Of a stretch of 64,000 nt of DNA, positions 45,665-58,232 are shown in pieces. The stretch's first letter is position 1; the number at the start of each line of letters is the position of its first letter. A model generated the notes under the pieces. The model worked only from the letters and a program-made list of their open reading frames with translations, was not told the origin of the DNA and searched no databases. The translations under genes were made by a program, and so were the position numbers. Source of the DNA: Setophaga petechia (taxonomy: Eukaryota; Chordata; Aves; Passeriformes; Parulidae). Where the stretch lies: contig JANCRA010000019.1 in the NCBI GenBank assembly GCA_024362935.1, positions 2,572,001 through 2,636,000 on the forward strand, written 5' to 3'.

Positions 45665-47368
45665 AAGCAATTAACAAGATAATCCAAGATGCTGCAGCAT
45701 TTGGAGAAGCCAGCCAGCACAAGGGGTACATTGTTAGCAGCCCCCTGCCTTGCAGGGGCACCCTGGCTCCCCTTAGGGCAAGGGTTCAAAGCCTTTGTAC
45801 AAAGCTGTGGAAGGGGCAAGCTGCAATTCACCCTCTGCCCTGTCTTTTCTCCTTGCCTGGGGTGCCAGAGCTGATGCCTTGGAGACAGGTTTCAAGGATC
45901 AGGTCTCCACCTTGACTTTCTGCACTCTTCTGGCTTGACTCTCCTGAAGGCTGGTGGCAGAGAAAGGGCTGAGGCTGCCTTTCCCTCCCTGTCAGGGCTA
46001 GTCCCAAAGGAGCACACAGTTCAGGATTACACAGAAGGGAGTTTTGTTTCTACTTGGCATCTGAACCGATACAGAGAGACAAAGGGAGGATCAGCACTGA
46101 AAATTCATTTGTATATCAAGGGGAAATCCAGAAGCCATTGAAATTGTTTACAGCAGGTTGAAAGAATAATATGAAGAACAAACATTGTGCTGACAGATAT
46201 CCAGATGGCTTTTGCAGGCAAATCTCAACGCCTTTAGGCCAGTTAAGGCTCATTAATATTTACATATTATCTCAGGATTTTATTTCTAAAATTTATAAAG
46301 CACCAAATCAAGAAGGTTTCAGAGAAATGGGAGCCATCATGCCTTCTCCCACCCCATCCCGACTCTCCTTTGGGATTGAATTGAATTTACATGGCAGAGC
46401 AAAATGGTTCAAGCAACTGGTGCAGATGACAAAGGGGGAATGGGGAAAAGGTGTAATGCACTGGGGAACTAAAGGATGCTGATTGTGCAGCCCTGTGGAC
46501 AGGGCTTTTCTGTGACAGAATTTCACAGAATTCCTGCAGTTTCACACTGCCAGAACAGGCCCCTGGAAGTCTGGAAAACGCAAATCACATATATGGTAGG
46601 AGCAGGCAGGTGCATCACCTTGTATCCAACCCCTAGTTATTCCTACAGAAACTCACCTGGCAATTTCTGTTGTTATTTGAAATCCCTGTATCTAAGAGGA
46701 TGATGGCAAAGTACAGCAAGAGATGTTTCCCTACCAGACACAAGAGCAAGTCAGGAGTGATGTGTCAAGGAGTTGCAGTATCCCACAGTGACCATGCTCC
46801 TCAGTGGGAATCACGCACAAGTATCCATACTTTAGACAAAGAGCCATGAAAGTTGAAATATTCATCCACATCCAGTTTGTGTGAAAGAGAAGTTTACCAG
46901 GTAACCCCTTTTTTTTCCATTGCTCCCCCATTTTGTGATACCAAAATTCCCTGAGTTCTGTACCAATGCATTCTGGCCACACCACTCACCACTGCTCCAT
47001 GCACTGGGTACAAATGGAGCATTAACACTTAACATTTCTCAGCCTATCAAAATAAATCATTCCAGTCTGGTGCTAGAGGTAAGAAAGGGTGAAAAAGTAG
47101 CACTGAATCCTTCACCTTCATGTAATGGCAGCAAAGCTAAAAATAGATTTATAAAGCATTTGTAATCCTTAATCTGCCAAATCAAAGTGATATTGAGATC
47201 CACCAGTGTTTAGAGACCCCAAGAGATTCATTTGTAAATGGTTGGCTCAGACTCAGCTAAATCCTCCTTCTTTGTATTTAGCCAGTTTGGTGACCTGGTA
47301 ACTATTCAAAACATAAATTTTAATGAGAAAAATATCTAACCACCTCCAGCACATAAAGGTTCTGTAAC

Positions 47369-47442
47369 AGAGAAAAGAAAAAAGGGAAGAAAAGAAGAGA
47401 GAAAAGAGAGAAGAGAGAAAAGACAAGAGAGAAAAGAAAAGG
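47369..47442 (+). repeat. 74-bp purine tract (GAAAAGAGA-like)
   Basis: Every base is A or G except a single C at 47424. It is a degenerate (GA/GAAA)n microsatellite. The opposite strand, which is the GAREM1 sense strand, is a long polypyrimidine tract. Confidence 0.9.
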
Positions 47443-50400
47443 TGTTGGTTCACAGAAGCTGGGGGAGGGGAGACCTTTTCAGCAGCACATGAATTCAGGG
47501 TTCAGAAGAGGCTTGAATCTTCCACACAGGCAATGTGTTTTGTGTGACTCCCTGCACAACTAATCTGTTGTTACTTATTCTTTTCTCCTGCAGTATAGAT
47601 GGACCCTGTGTAACAGGGGACAGGGTTTTGGAGAACAGCCCTCATTTTGTTCAGTACAATACAGCCTTCTCAACTCCTAATGCTGCCACTTGAACCCTCA
47701 AACCCTCAAAACAGGCGAGGGAAGAACAATTTTGAAATGAATAAAGCAAATAACTGATCTGAGTCTCCTTTGGGTGTAATGTCACATGCCAGCTTAAGGG
47801 ATAGTAAAAGCTTTTATGGAATATTTTTCACACCTGGTAGTTCATACAAATGTTCCCTATGGGTATTTCTCAATTTTCCAAGGAAAAGAGACAGTTGCTA
47901 TTTTCCTGAACATATTTCAAATCAGATGTTTGGTGAAGATCAGACAGGACAGGCATTACATGTCTGCTTGCACATGATTCATTGGCATCACTGCAGACTA
48001 GTGGTTACATTCATTTGTGTAAGGACAAGGTTTTAGGCTTTATCAGTGACTTTTTAGATCACAGCCAGGGAACCTTTGCTGATCTACCATGACTCACCAA
48101 GATTAATACTTCCCATGGCAAATTTTATAATACTGAAAGAAGTATAAAAAGTGCCCACAATAATCCAGAAGAAAAGCCTACCACTGAAAGCCATTTTTGG
48201 TGCATGCTGATATTTTTGTATCACAACACCCAAGAACACAATTCACATGCTAAATCTGTTTCATATAGATAAAGTTTAACAGATTTTTATCCATAAAGGC
48301 ATGGACATGCAAGCACAATTCCCAAAAGATGAAGGAATTCCCATTCTCATAGTTAGAAGTGAAAGGAGTGGGCTGGAGAGGGAAATGACTGTAGTTAAAA
48401 CTGTCAAGGAGTCTCAAGGAATGAATATGCATTGCCTGACCTGAATCTATTCCAGTTTCACATGGTACAAGAACAGAACATTTGTTTCCATATGAAAAAC
48501 AAAAAAAAAAGTGTTTCCATGGCTTTCCTAGGTAAAGCTGCATTTGAATCTGTTTTGAGATAGCACTTTGTAAAATGGTTTGGTTACTATTAAATGCTTT
48601 AGAGCACTTCAGATTGGTAAAGGAAAAAGTACTTGGCTCCCTAAAACAATATTGCTCTCAAGTATTGTAAAATAAAACAGAAGGACATCCTTAATTTCAA
48701 GAAAAAACCTGACCGAACACAATCAGCAGGAGACCTCTGTTCATACTTCATTAAACAGGATGGAATTTATTGCTCAGTAAGGAAGTTCAGGATGTCAAAC
48801 TTTTGCCATTTGGTGCAAGGCTGGAAGTTGCTGTGTGAAGCAGGTGTGACAGAGCACAGAGTTGTTCAAGCATGGTAAAGCAAGAACATCCTGTGAACTC
48901 CTCCAGAACACTAAGGCTTCATTTACTCATTTGTTATCCCAAAGTCATACTTGTCAGCTTCAGGTCTCTGAACCCAAATGCTCCCAAACACAGTGCTGGC
49001 ACTTCATGCACTTGCCCCTGAGGAGAATGTATGACCAACCTACCTTTTAAGGACACCTACGTTGAGCTATGAGACATGGGATTCACTCTTGTACAAAATT
49101 CTGCACTGAGAGGTATTTAATTTTGTCTTTTATTAGCAACTCTTGGCAAGTGTCATTATCAGCACTGCAACAAAGAAATTGTGGAAGATGGAAAAGGAAA
49201 AAGAAAGATCGGTGATATTAATGGCCATATCTACCAAGAAACTATATTCACATAAATTTATAAAATTATGAAGCTTAGAAATTGTGGTCTTTCAGCTACA
49301 AAAAGGAAACTCTATCCTATTTAGCACAGTTAATTTATTCTATTCCAAGAAATGAGGGAAAAAGAGAGTTGAGGTGAGGATTCAGAGGAAGTTATTTGGC
49401 ATCCATCCCAGAGAACTGCTAAGCCCTCTCCTTGCACCCCTGCCTGAAGCCCCAACCCACCAGAACACAAAGAAGAGTTTCCAAGGAACTAACTTATGCC
49501 CTAGTTAAGAGGGAAATCTGGAGCCACACTTATAAAATAGGAAACAGTGAGGCTCAAGGATATCGGGGTCATTACATCTCATGGCAAGAAAGTTTGAGAG
49601 TACAGGTAGTTTACAGGAGGTGATATGAAAAATAGGTAAAAGGCTGTTTATTCTTAAAAAACCCTAAATCCTAAAATACAGATCTTAGTTTCTGCTTTGT
49701 GAAAACCACCCAGTTGCTTTGTGAAAAACTGTGGATGTTTGAGTAGCCAAAGAGGCAACCTGGAAGGGTGCGGAAGATTTTGTGGGTGGAAGCAGGAAAA
49801 CAAAGAGGCTGAAAAAGAAAGAAAACTGTGTACATCAGCACAACTACTCAGATGAATATGAGTATTCCCAGCTTGGATGCATAAGGGTTTAAACCAGTAG
49901 AATCCAGTTTTCACAAGTTCACAGCCATGAGCAGAGAGACCTCTAGAGAAGGGAAGAGAGGGGGAGGAGAATAAGCAAGTTAGCCAAGGAAGGCCATCTG
50001 TTAAGTGAACTTCAGCTATGAACTCCAGACCTGCCCTTACTAGGCTCAAACATTAATAGAAGTGTCCAGAAAACACCAAAAGCTAAACATAAAAATTCCT
50101 TTAAATCAACAAAACTGAAAAAAAGAAATAAACACGGAGGTGTCTTATTTTAAAATAAATGCTACAGCCACTTAGTCACAGATCAGATGCAAAATAAACC
50201 TTACAACCAATTCCAAAGCAAAAAATTCTTAGTAATTTCAAAGGTGTATTCTCATCAATCAGGAACAGGAGAACAGTTAATGCTACATGCCAAAATTTCT
50301 CCTGGCAGCATTTGTAAAGTTTAGGAAGAAATATTTTGGAGAGATACGAGAAGAAAAGGGAGTGGGACAAAAAGCCTCCCACACACATCCCCAGCTCCCT

Positions 50401-50837
50401 ACAGAAAGGAAGAAAACAGTGAATCTCAACATCAGCTCCAGATTTCAGGCAGTAATTCAGAAGGCTGGGAAACATGAGAAACTAGACAGCTATAACCCTT
50501 ACCACTACACCTTGTGGTACACCACCAAACTTCCTTTCCCACAGAAAGAAACATCACCAGTACACTGCAGGTGATAAAGATAGGTTCATTCCTTTCCTCT
50601 TCTTGCTGTCCAACTTCTAAGAGCGTCTCATAAAGCAAGACAAACATCAGAATAAAACTGTCCATTTCAAAGTAAGGTTTCAGCGCTACAGATACAGCAT
50701 TTAAAAATAAGCAGGAAACAAAGGGAAGAGATGTCTGTCCTTACAAGACAAATTTGTAATGTCCTTAATCAGGCAGGGACCTCTGGAGGTCATGAACTGC
50801 TCAAAGCAAGACTAACTTGAAAGGTAGATTGCAGCAC

Positions 50838-51030
50838 CCGGTTCCATCAGGGTTGGAAGGTGTCCATGGATGGCACCTCTGGGTGATCCTTTCCCAGCTT
50901 TAACCACAGTGATGGTGACAAAGCTTTTCCTTACATCCAAGGCTAAGTTTCCCTGTTGGACATGGCATACCTTGCTCTTCCACTGTGCACCTCAAAGTGT
51001 TTCACTTGTCTTGCCTCAAAACTCCCTGTG
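50838..51030 (-). mobile_element. Diverged CR1 LINE 3' fragment
   Basis: Antisense CR1 signature: CATCAGGGTTGGAAGGTGTC near the left end, then AAAGCTTTTCCTTACATCCA and the GGCTAAGTTTCCCTG block. It is more diverged than the other copies, lacks a clear terminal ATTCTATG repeat, and has approximate boundaries. Confidence 0.6.
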
Positions 51031-51076
51031 GCTGGTGGACACTTGTAGGGAGATAGAATAGAAGAAAATAAAGACA

Positions 51077-51490
51077 GTGTAGAAAGTAATCTTACCCCTA
51101 ATGAGTGTCAGCTGGGCCAATTATCAAAGATTAGGAACAGGCCTGACTTTAACAGGCCACAGCTGTAACCCATGAGAAGCAGAGTGCTATAAAAGAGTGG
51201 GGTGGCTGGATAAGAAGGGAACTGGAGTCAGTTGGTCACTTTGTGAAGAAGAACGAGTCAGTGCTCTGAGGAGCTGCCTGTGAGAAACATGAAGAAGGTA
51301 TGGAACTTTTGTGATAAGGAGACAACAGCATGGAACCCCTGCAATAAGATGACAACAGACACCATCACCCCCTGTGTGTCTCTTCTCCAGGCTGGACAAG
51401 CCCAACTTCCTTCAGCTATTCTCATAACACCACATGCTACAGCCTTCAGCTATCCCAGTCACTTTTTACTGCTCATCACTAATTCCAGAT
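51077..51490 (+). mobile_element. Possible solitary LTR (endogenous retrovirus-type) remnant
   Basis: A TATAAAAG box at 51188-51195 is preceded by a compact promoter-like region with the paired motif CAGGCC...AACAGGCCACAG at 51139-51163, and followed by two 30-bp tandem units (51300-51329 and 51330-51359, about 73% identical). This organisation resembles solo LTRs of bird ERVL-type elements. No internal coding region, primer-binding site or target-site duplication was identified, and the boundaries are guesses. A unique intronic promoter is the alternative. Confidence 0.35.
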
Positions 51491-51695
51491 AGACCAAAAC
51501 TTGCCGAGAGCTCTTCACAGCTAAATAATCTTGCCAGTAAGATAATTCTGAAGTTAGTAACTTTCCTTCTCTGACATTCCCTTTATATAGTAAATTACTG
51601 CAATTCCCCTCAACATGAAGGATGTATAGTTTCATAGTTTTATCTATAAATAGCTAGCACCTGTAAATGTAAACCAAGCCTTTTCTACCCTCCTG

Positions 51696-51714
51696 CCCCC
51701 CCCCCCTCCCCCCC
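51696..51714 (-). repeat. C11-T-C7 tract (G-run on minus strand)
   Basis: Eleven C, one T and seven C in a row. The minus strand, which is the GAREM1 sense strand, therefore reads G7-A-G11 and could form a G-quadruplex in the pre-mRNA. Confidence 0.85.
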
Positions 51715-54700
51715 AAATCAATATATATTTAACATGTACAATATCCACACTATCAACTACTTCGTTCTGCCTTTTGGTCAGATTTTACAGCTTTCAGGAT
51801 ATATTTGTATAATAGTTTCTTTACTATGAAAGAAGATTGCTTGTAATTATGTGACTCCAGAAACTATGGTGCTCAACAAAATAACAAATGAAACAATTAC
51901 TAAAAAAAAATAAAAAATCAAGAATTGAGAGGGATTCCCTTGATGGTAAATGAACAGTGTTTCTCCCTGCTATGAGAAGGATAAAAGCTAAACTATACTT
52001 CCCTGATATGAAAATTCATAGAAATACTAATGACCTAAAAAGAACAGGCACAAAGATTGAAAACACCACTTTCCGAGAGAAATTACAAAATGCCAGTCAT
52101 GGGAAAACCCTCCTTTCCCTCCCACCAGAGCTGCTAATCTCCCATTTAATCCTCTCCCTCTCCCTCATTTTGCAAAATAAATTATGAAGCCAGAAGGAGC
52201 CAGTGTAATCATCTAAGTCTTTATCTCTTTGATAGAACAAGCCAGAGAACTGCAATGAATTATTTCTTTTGAGTTAAGGCTTATAGGTTTTTGCTTATTC
52301 CAAAAGGGAAGAAAAAAATTCCCCTATCAATTTTGACTGAAATGTTTCCAGGGAAGGAAGTTTTACCATCAAATTAATGTTTTTGTCCTTGTGCTGACTG
52401 CCACCATTTTGTTTACTTTCAATTCCAGTTCTGATGTGACTTGGCCTGGCAGGCTCTTCTAGCTTTAACATTACCTGGCTTAATTTCACTGCTTCAATAA
52501 GGGAAAGCTCTTTAAGACTACAGCTGAATAAAACCAACTTTCCTTCCAAGCCCCCAGAGTTTCTAAGTGATATTATTGTCCAGCCCATCATGTTAATGTG
52601 CCTCTTCTAGGAATCCTGCTTTTCCCCTACTATCTGCTCCACTGTGGAAACTAGACACAAATTGCATTCTGGCTGCAGTCACATCTTTCCCAAAGAGAAA
52701 TCTGTATATGCCTCTGTTTTCTCAACCCATTGGTTACTATGAGGCCCATTTACCGCAGAAATTAGATTAAAAAAATCTCACAGTGGATAATCAAGACCTT
52801 TTCAGAAATGATGCTTCTTAAAATAGTGGGTTTTGATCCTGTAAATATAACTTACATGCCTTTGTTCCCACATATATAATTTTTGTATCTCTCTAAAATG
52901 AAATAAATGCTGTTTTAATTTAGAATAATATTTAACCTAAATTAATTTTCTACCCATGCCTGATCCTTTGTTTGTCAGATATTCAATTCATTAATAAAAA
53001 TGCTAAAAAACACACACACATTTGAGAAAGAATGGGTATGAATGGAACTTTATAATAGTTCAGTTCCTTAAATCACAGGAAACAAGAGGAGATGTCCCAA
53101 GGTTCTCTTTTCCCTCCCTTCTTTCATTTCCCATACAGAATTTGTTATCTCTAAACCAATTCTGGCAAATATCTGACCTGTTTTTAAAGCTTCTTACATA
53201 GGAGATGTTTCAAACTGTCAAGGCACTTTAAGCCAATGTGTGGCATCCTCATATGCAGAAAAGTTTTTTGGGTTACTTGGAATAACTAATTTAAATCTCC
53301 TTTGCTAGGACTCTTCCCTTCAGAGGTTGTGCTTTCCAGCTCTTGGTTATTCTTGCTGCTGTCATCTGGATTTCCAATTGCCTGCACTTTTCTTGATATT
53401 TGGTGTCAGAAGTGAACATGCGGCTCAGCTCCTGCCTTACCAAGAGCTGGGAGAGCAGAACTGTATCATCCCACAGACTGACTTCCATCTCAGACACTTC
53501 ACCCCTCCTCTTTCCTTGAGGCAGCAGCATGACACAGTTGACTCATGTTCAGATTTATAAACAGAAGTAAACTATTACTAAATTTGTTTTCCATCTCTAA
53601 ATATCCAGCTGAAAATAAAATCTTTGATGTCTGCTGCCAGCAATGTGCTCGATGCCTGCCTTTAACCTTTATTCATGCTCTTGTTCTAAAGCGGATTCCA
53701 TTTCAGCTGTCAAGAACTCTAAAACTGGAACAATCAGGAGCTTGGATGATTGATTTTCAGACATATCAAAAGACCACTTTCTTAATAAATAATAATAAAA
53801 AAAGCAGAGCAAAGCAGTAGATGCAGACCTGTATGGGTGAAAGGGCATTTTATTTTACTTGCCCCCAACTACTCTCCAACATACCAAGTCCACTGGACAA
53901 TATCTGCTATTTCTTCAGGAGAAAGAAAATCTATCATTAAAATAAACAACAAAGAAAGAACTGGGTAAATGAGCTACAGATGCCAAACACTGTATTTTTA
54001 AAAAAACAACTCAAGTGTCACATGGAACAGCAAAAGAAACACATTCTTTATTTGCCCTCTTCTTTAGAGCTTCTGTGAGGTAGAACATCTTGGGGAACTG
54101 ACCAATAGCTACAAAAAAAAGGCACCAGCAATGATCACTGAGGTAAACAAGCAAAGTGTACAGCAGCACACAGAGATTTCTGTCTTTGCAGTAACACAAA
54201 ATTAGACTACAAAAACACAGCAAGGGAGCACTCAGGCTACAACCCTCCAAAACATTCCTGAGTTCAGAGAGCTTGTGTCCCTTACATGTAACAACTGCTG
54301 TCATCTCAAATATACTCCCCATCTTTTAGAAATGTGTGTAAATAACATGCACTACAAACTGTACTGCATTGCAACTTCACAGAAAATATGATGTTTGTAT
54401 TGAACATCACAGTAGTTTTCCAAAAGGGATGCTGGTGTGAAAGAGCAGTGAAATGGCCAGTGCGTTGAGGAAGAGTCAAAAGAAGCATTTTCAATACATG
54501 AACCATTGGGTAGGAGATATATAATGCATATGTGTGTGTTAAGTCTCAATAGTTCCTAATGAAAGACACAAAAAAACACTATGAAAGAACTTCCTTCACA
54601 GCCTTCATTTTGATAAAAAATATTCCTAAATGCTGTTGGACAGACAGATAATGACAGACACAATCTGTTGCTTGAAGCAATTGAATGTGTATCTTTGTTC

Positions 54701-56867
54701 ATCACCTAGTAAGGTGCTGTTAAGATCTTCCTAAAGTTCTGACATGGGCTTTGAATTCATCAAAGTCAATTAGTCCAAGAAACAAACAAAAAAAAACCCA
54801 AAGAAGCTTCTGTTGAAATGTATTTCTCCTTCTGACATGTGTCAGGCAAACATGTTCTATTTTTTTTTCTCTCCTAAGGAAAGTAGTCACAAGAAGCATT
54901 AAGAATACATAAGAATTTACAGAAATAACAACTGAAGTAATACCATAAAAGGCAGAAATGAGCCATAACATTAAGAGCTACAAAATGTGACATCTCCATG
55001 GTGTCTCCCAAGTAATGATTAATATTTTCCTTGCCTCATATACCCATACAAGTCCTAGAAGCATAGAAGTATCCTTCTTTCAAGCAATAAAAATCCCTGG
55101 ATTCTTCTTTCAACTGTTGTAAACAGAGTAGCATGGAGGAGTTGAAGTGAGCCAGCTCCTCTCCTTTGTACATGAAGTGCAGAGGCCATCCTTAAACCAG
55201 CTTGAATTTCAAAGCTGCTTTCAAGCATTAGCAGCTACACAGTGCAAGTCCTCCTGGTTCTAAAAGGGAACATCATTTAAGAAACAGCTCTGCCTGGCTC
55301 GTTTCTGAATTGCTACTTAACACAGATTTTATTGAAAATGTCCAAATATAGCATTGTGCAATACTCAAATCTGACAGGAAAGGGAAGTGCTTTTAAACTG
55401 TAGTAAATATTATTAGAACCACGCTCATTTATAATGAGAGATGCTACTGACTTACATGAGACCAACAGATATGAATTGCACTTTTTGTAAATGAACACAG
55501 TTCAGCCTTTTCTACTACTTTATTTTTCACATTTTACTAAACAGGTTTCTAATAAACCATAACTTTTCCAGTTTTCCTGATGTGAACCCATTTCCAGCTG
55601 TAGGGTGAAACTCACTTAACCACAGCCAACATTTCAAAGTCTTTTATGGAAGCAGTGTTATTCTTACCAAGATAAACACTATATAAATTTCCACAACAGT
55701 CTTGTCTGGAAACAGCATAGGAAAGTGTTCTGAGTTCTAGAAATATTTCTAGATGTCCATCAGATATTCTTTTAAATCAAGTGAGTAGATCTCTCTGATC
55801 CCTAACCATCAATAACAAGCATCTTTTAGAGCTCCTTGGCTCATCTGACTTTTAAGGATGCGGTTTGCTCAAAAACTACTAAGCCTACTACTCCCAATAA
55901 AGACTAACAAAACAAATCTCTAGATGCATGTAAGACATCTTAACACACTTATCTTCTGTTACATGCCTCCCACACAATGCTTATAGTGACTACACTATTT
56001 AGGGTGTGCAGTAAAATGGTGCTAGGATGTTATTTAGAGAATCAAAATTTTCTTAGAATCACTCAGAGTTCTGTCCTGTTAGAAAATACCAGTAGGGTTT
56101 TTTCACATGGGTAAAGTGCCTAGATTAAAACCTTGCATGTGTGACCTCTTTAATCCAGATTAATCACAGATGGTGAACACATGCAATATAAAGTAACATT
56201 CACCCAGATCACTCTCTGAACCCTTCTTACACTGGTAGCTGGTAAATGAATGCTTTTGAGGAGGACTTGCAGAAGTCCCCTTCAATCCATTCTCAATCAA
56301 GTAAGTGTAAAACTACACAGTAAGCAACCACCTTCACTCTTTTGAAGAACTAGTTGAGATTAGAGGGTAAGAAGGCACATGCAGTTAGTGACATATTACA
56401 GCACAGAGATACATTAGTCAGGACTTGTTTGGCTTTTATGTTTGCTTAAAAAATATTATTAAAACACCTTCATTTTAAAAACATCTATTTTAACAGTATA
56501 AACCAAAAAATAATGGCTATTTCTAAGAAGTCTTCACTGGATTTTTTTAATACAACATCTTAACCATGGTTCACTTTTTAGATTTGGGAGTGCAGGCAGC
56601 ATCTCTCTTTCACGCCTCAAAAACCAGGCCGTCATCAGCCTCCCCTGCAACACAAGAAGTCTGTCTTTCCACTCAGCTAGAGCAAGTATTGAAGTGGAGA
56701 TGACTCATGTTCAGGTAAGCACTGCTGGCTACATGTGAGAAGGTCTCCAACACAGCTATTTTTCTTCTCCCTGTGTAACAAGAAAGCCTCCTCCCCTCCT
56801 CACTTGCACCTTCCCACAGAATGCAAATTTCACATATGCCAAAGAACCAAGAACCAGAACTAGTCTT

Positions 56868-57005
56868 AGCTGAAGGCACCACTTTCCATCCAGGCTGGAC
56901 TGGGCTTTGAGCAACCTGGTCTAGTGGAAGGTGTCACTGCTCATGGCAGGAGGCTTGGAACTGGATGGTCTTTAAAGTCCCTTCCAAGCCAAACCTCTCT
57001 GCATA
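56868..57005 (+). mobile_element. CR1 LINE 3' end
   Basis: Last ~130 bp of CR1: CATCCAGGCTGGACTGGGCT, TTGAGCAACCTGGTCTAGTG, GAAGGTGTCACTGCTCATGG, then the GATGGTCTTTAAAGTCCCTT block. The terminal ATTCTATG repeat is decayed. It lies antisense to GAREM1. Confidence 0.88.
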
Positions 57006-57779
57006 AAAAACAACCTGAGGACTAATCTGGATGCTTTCCACACTGCTATCTGCTAGTAGTAACAATGCCTAGTCACAGAGAAGAGAAAGTGTAAAATCTC
57101 ACCCTGTAAAGATGAGATTAAAGGCTGAGAACATTTTCTGCTCTACATCAAACTGTTTTGCCCTCCTACTTCAATACTCAAATCCTCCATTTATTCTTCC
57201 CGCCAAGGACTCCATGTGTCTCATCCCTCCCATGCAGTGCAAAAATAGCTGTTCCTCCCTAAGAGCCATGTGCCCAAAAGTCTGCCTGCCTTTTCCAAAT
57301 GTATCATGTGAAATTCCAGCTGGTCTAACAAAAATATTATGCCTCTCTATATAACTTGTTGTCACAGAGACAACATACCTACAAACACTACAGCTACTGC
57401 CCCTCTCTGCCTGCATATTCCCTTCCTTCTTCCTCACTTCTTCCATAGAGAAAGAAATAGGACATTCCAGGGTATCCAGGTTTTAAAACCTTAGCTAAGA
57501 TTTAAAGTCAGAGGTTAGACAGCTACCCAAAAAGCTGTCAGTTATTTGATTTACAAGGAAAAGCCAGAAACTGGTCAGACTGCTTGCCAAAGCTCTCTGA
57601 TACCTCAAATATCAGCTGGCATTTTGGCACTAACAAGATGCAGAATCCACAGAAATGTGGGACTGGAAAGTCCCCACGGCCATTAAGTTCAGGTTTCTGA
57701 TCAATCACAGACCATCACAGTAACAGATCTATAGTTCACCAAAACTGCCTGTATGATCAACTACCACTGAGGGATTTTG

Positions 57780-58232
57780 CACTGGCCTTGCTGCAAGTAG
57801 CAAAGGAGGGCTTTGCAGGAGCAAGTTCAGAGGAGGCCACAAAGGTGATCAGAGGGCTCGAGCACAGGCTGAGAGAGTTGGGGTACTTCAGCCTGGGGAA
57901 AAAAAGATTATGGGCAGACCTTAGAGTAGCCTTTCACTATCTGAAGGGGGTCTGCAAGAAAGCTGGAGAGGGACTTTTTTACCAGGGCATGTGTGGTGAC
58001 AGATAAGGAGGAATGGCTTTAACCTGAAAGAGAGAAGGTTTAGATTAGATTTTAGGAAGAAATTAATTCCTGTGAGGGTGGTGAGATGCTGAGACAAATG
58101 GCCCAGAGGATCCCTGGAAGTGTTGAAGGCTAGGCTGGATGGGGCTCTGGACTAGTGGAAGATATCCCTGCCCATGACAGTAGGGTTGGAACTAGAGGAT
58201 CTTTAGGGTCCCTTCTATAACTCTATGATGTA
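57780..58232 (+). mobile_element. CR1 LINE 3' fragment
   Basis: A longer CR1 tail: AGGAGGCCACAAAGGTGATC, GGCTGAGAGAGTTGGGGTAC, GGAGAGGGACTTTTTTACC, TTTAGATTAGATTTTAGGAA, GGATGGGGCTCTGGACTAGT, ending TAACTCTATGATG. It is 5'-truncated. The 72-codon open frame inside it (57788-58006) is not a real protein; it is CR1 3' sequence. Separated by about 775 bp from the copy at 56868, with the same orientation. Confidence 0.92.

Larger units (their letters stand above)
40001..51065 (-). other. GAREM1: GAREM1 upstream intron, middle part
   Basis: Non-coding. It contains a paired hairpin (45623-45664), a long purine tract (47369-47442) and a diverged CR1 (50838-51030). GC-richer stretches at 41900-42160, 42480-42980 and 45720-46010 produce open frames on both strands without domain resemblance. 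No exon is supported. Confidence 0.7.

Noticed and set aside
46499..46540. CR1-terminus-like ACAGAATTTCACAGAATT
   Set aside because: Only a short resemblance to the CR1 terminal repeats, with no CR1 body on either side.
57788..58006. 72-codon open frame on the plus strand
   Set aside because: Lies inside the 3' portion of a CR1 LINE, which is non-coding.
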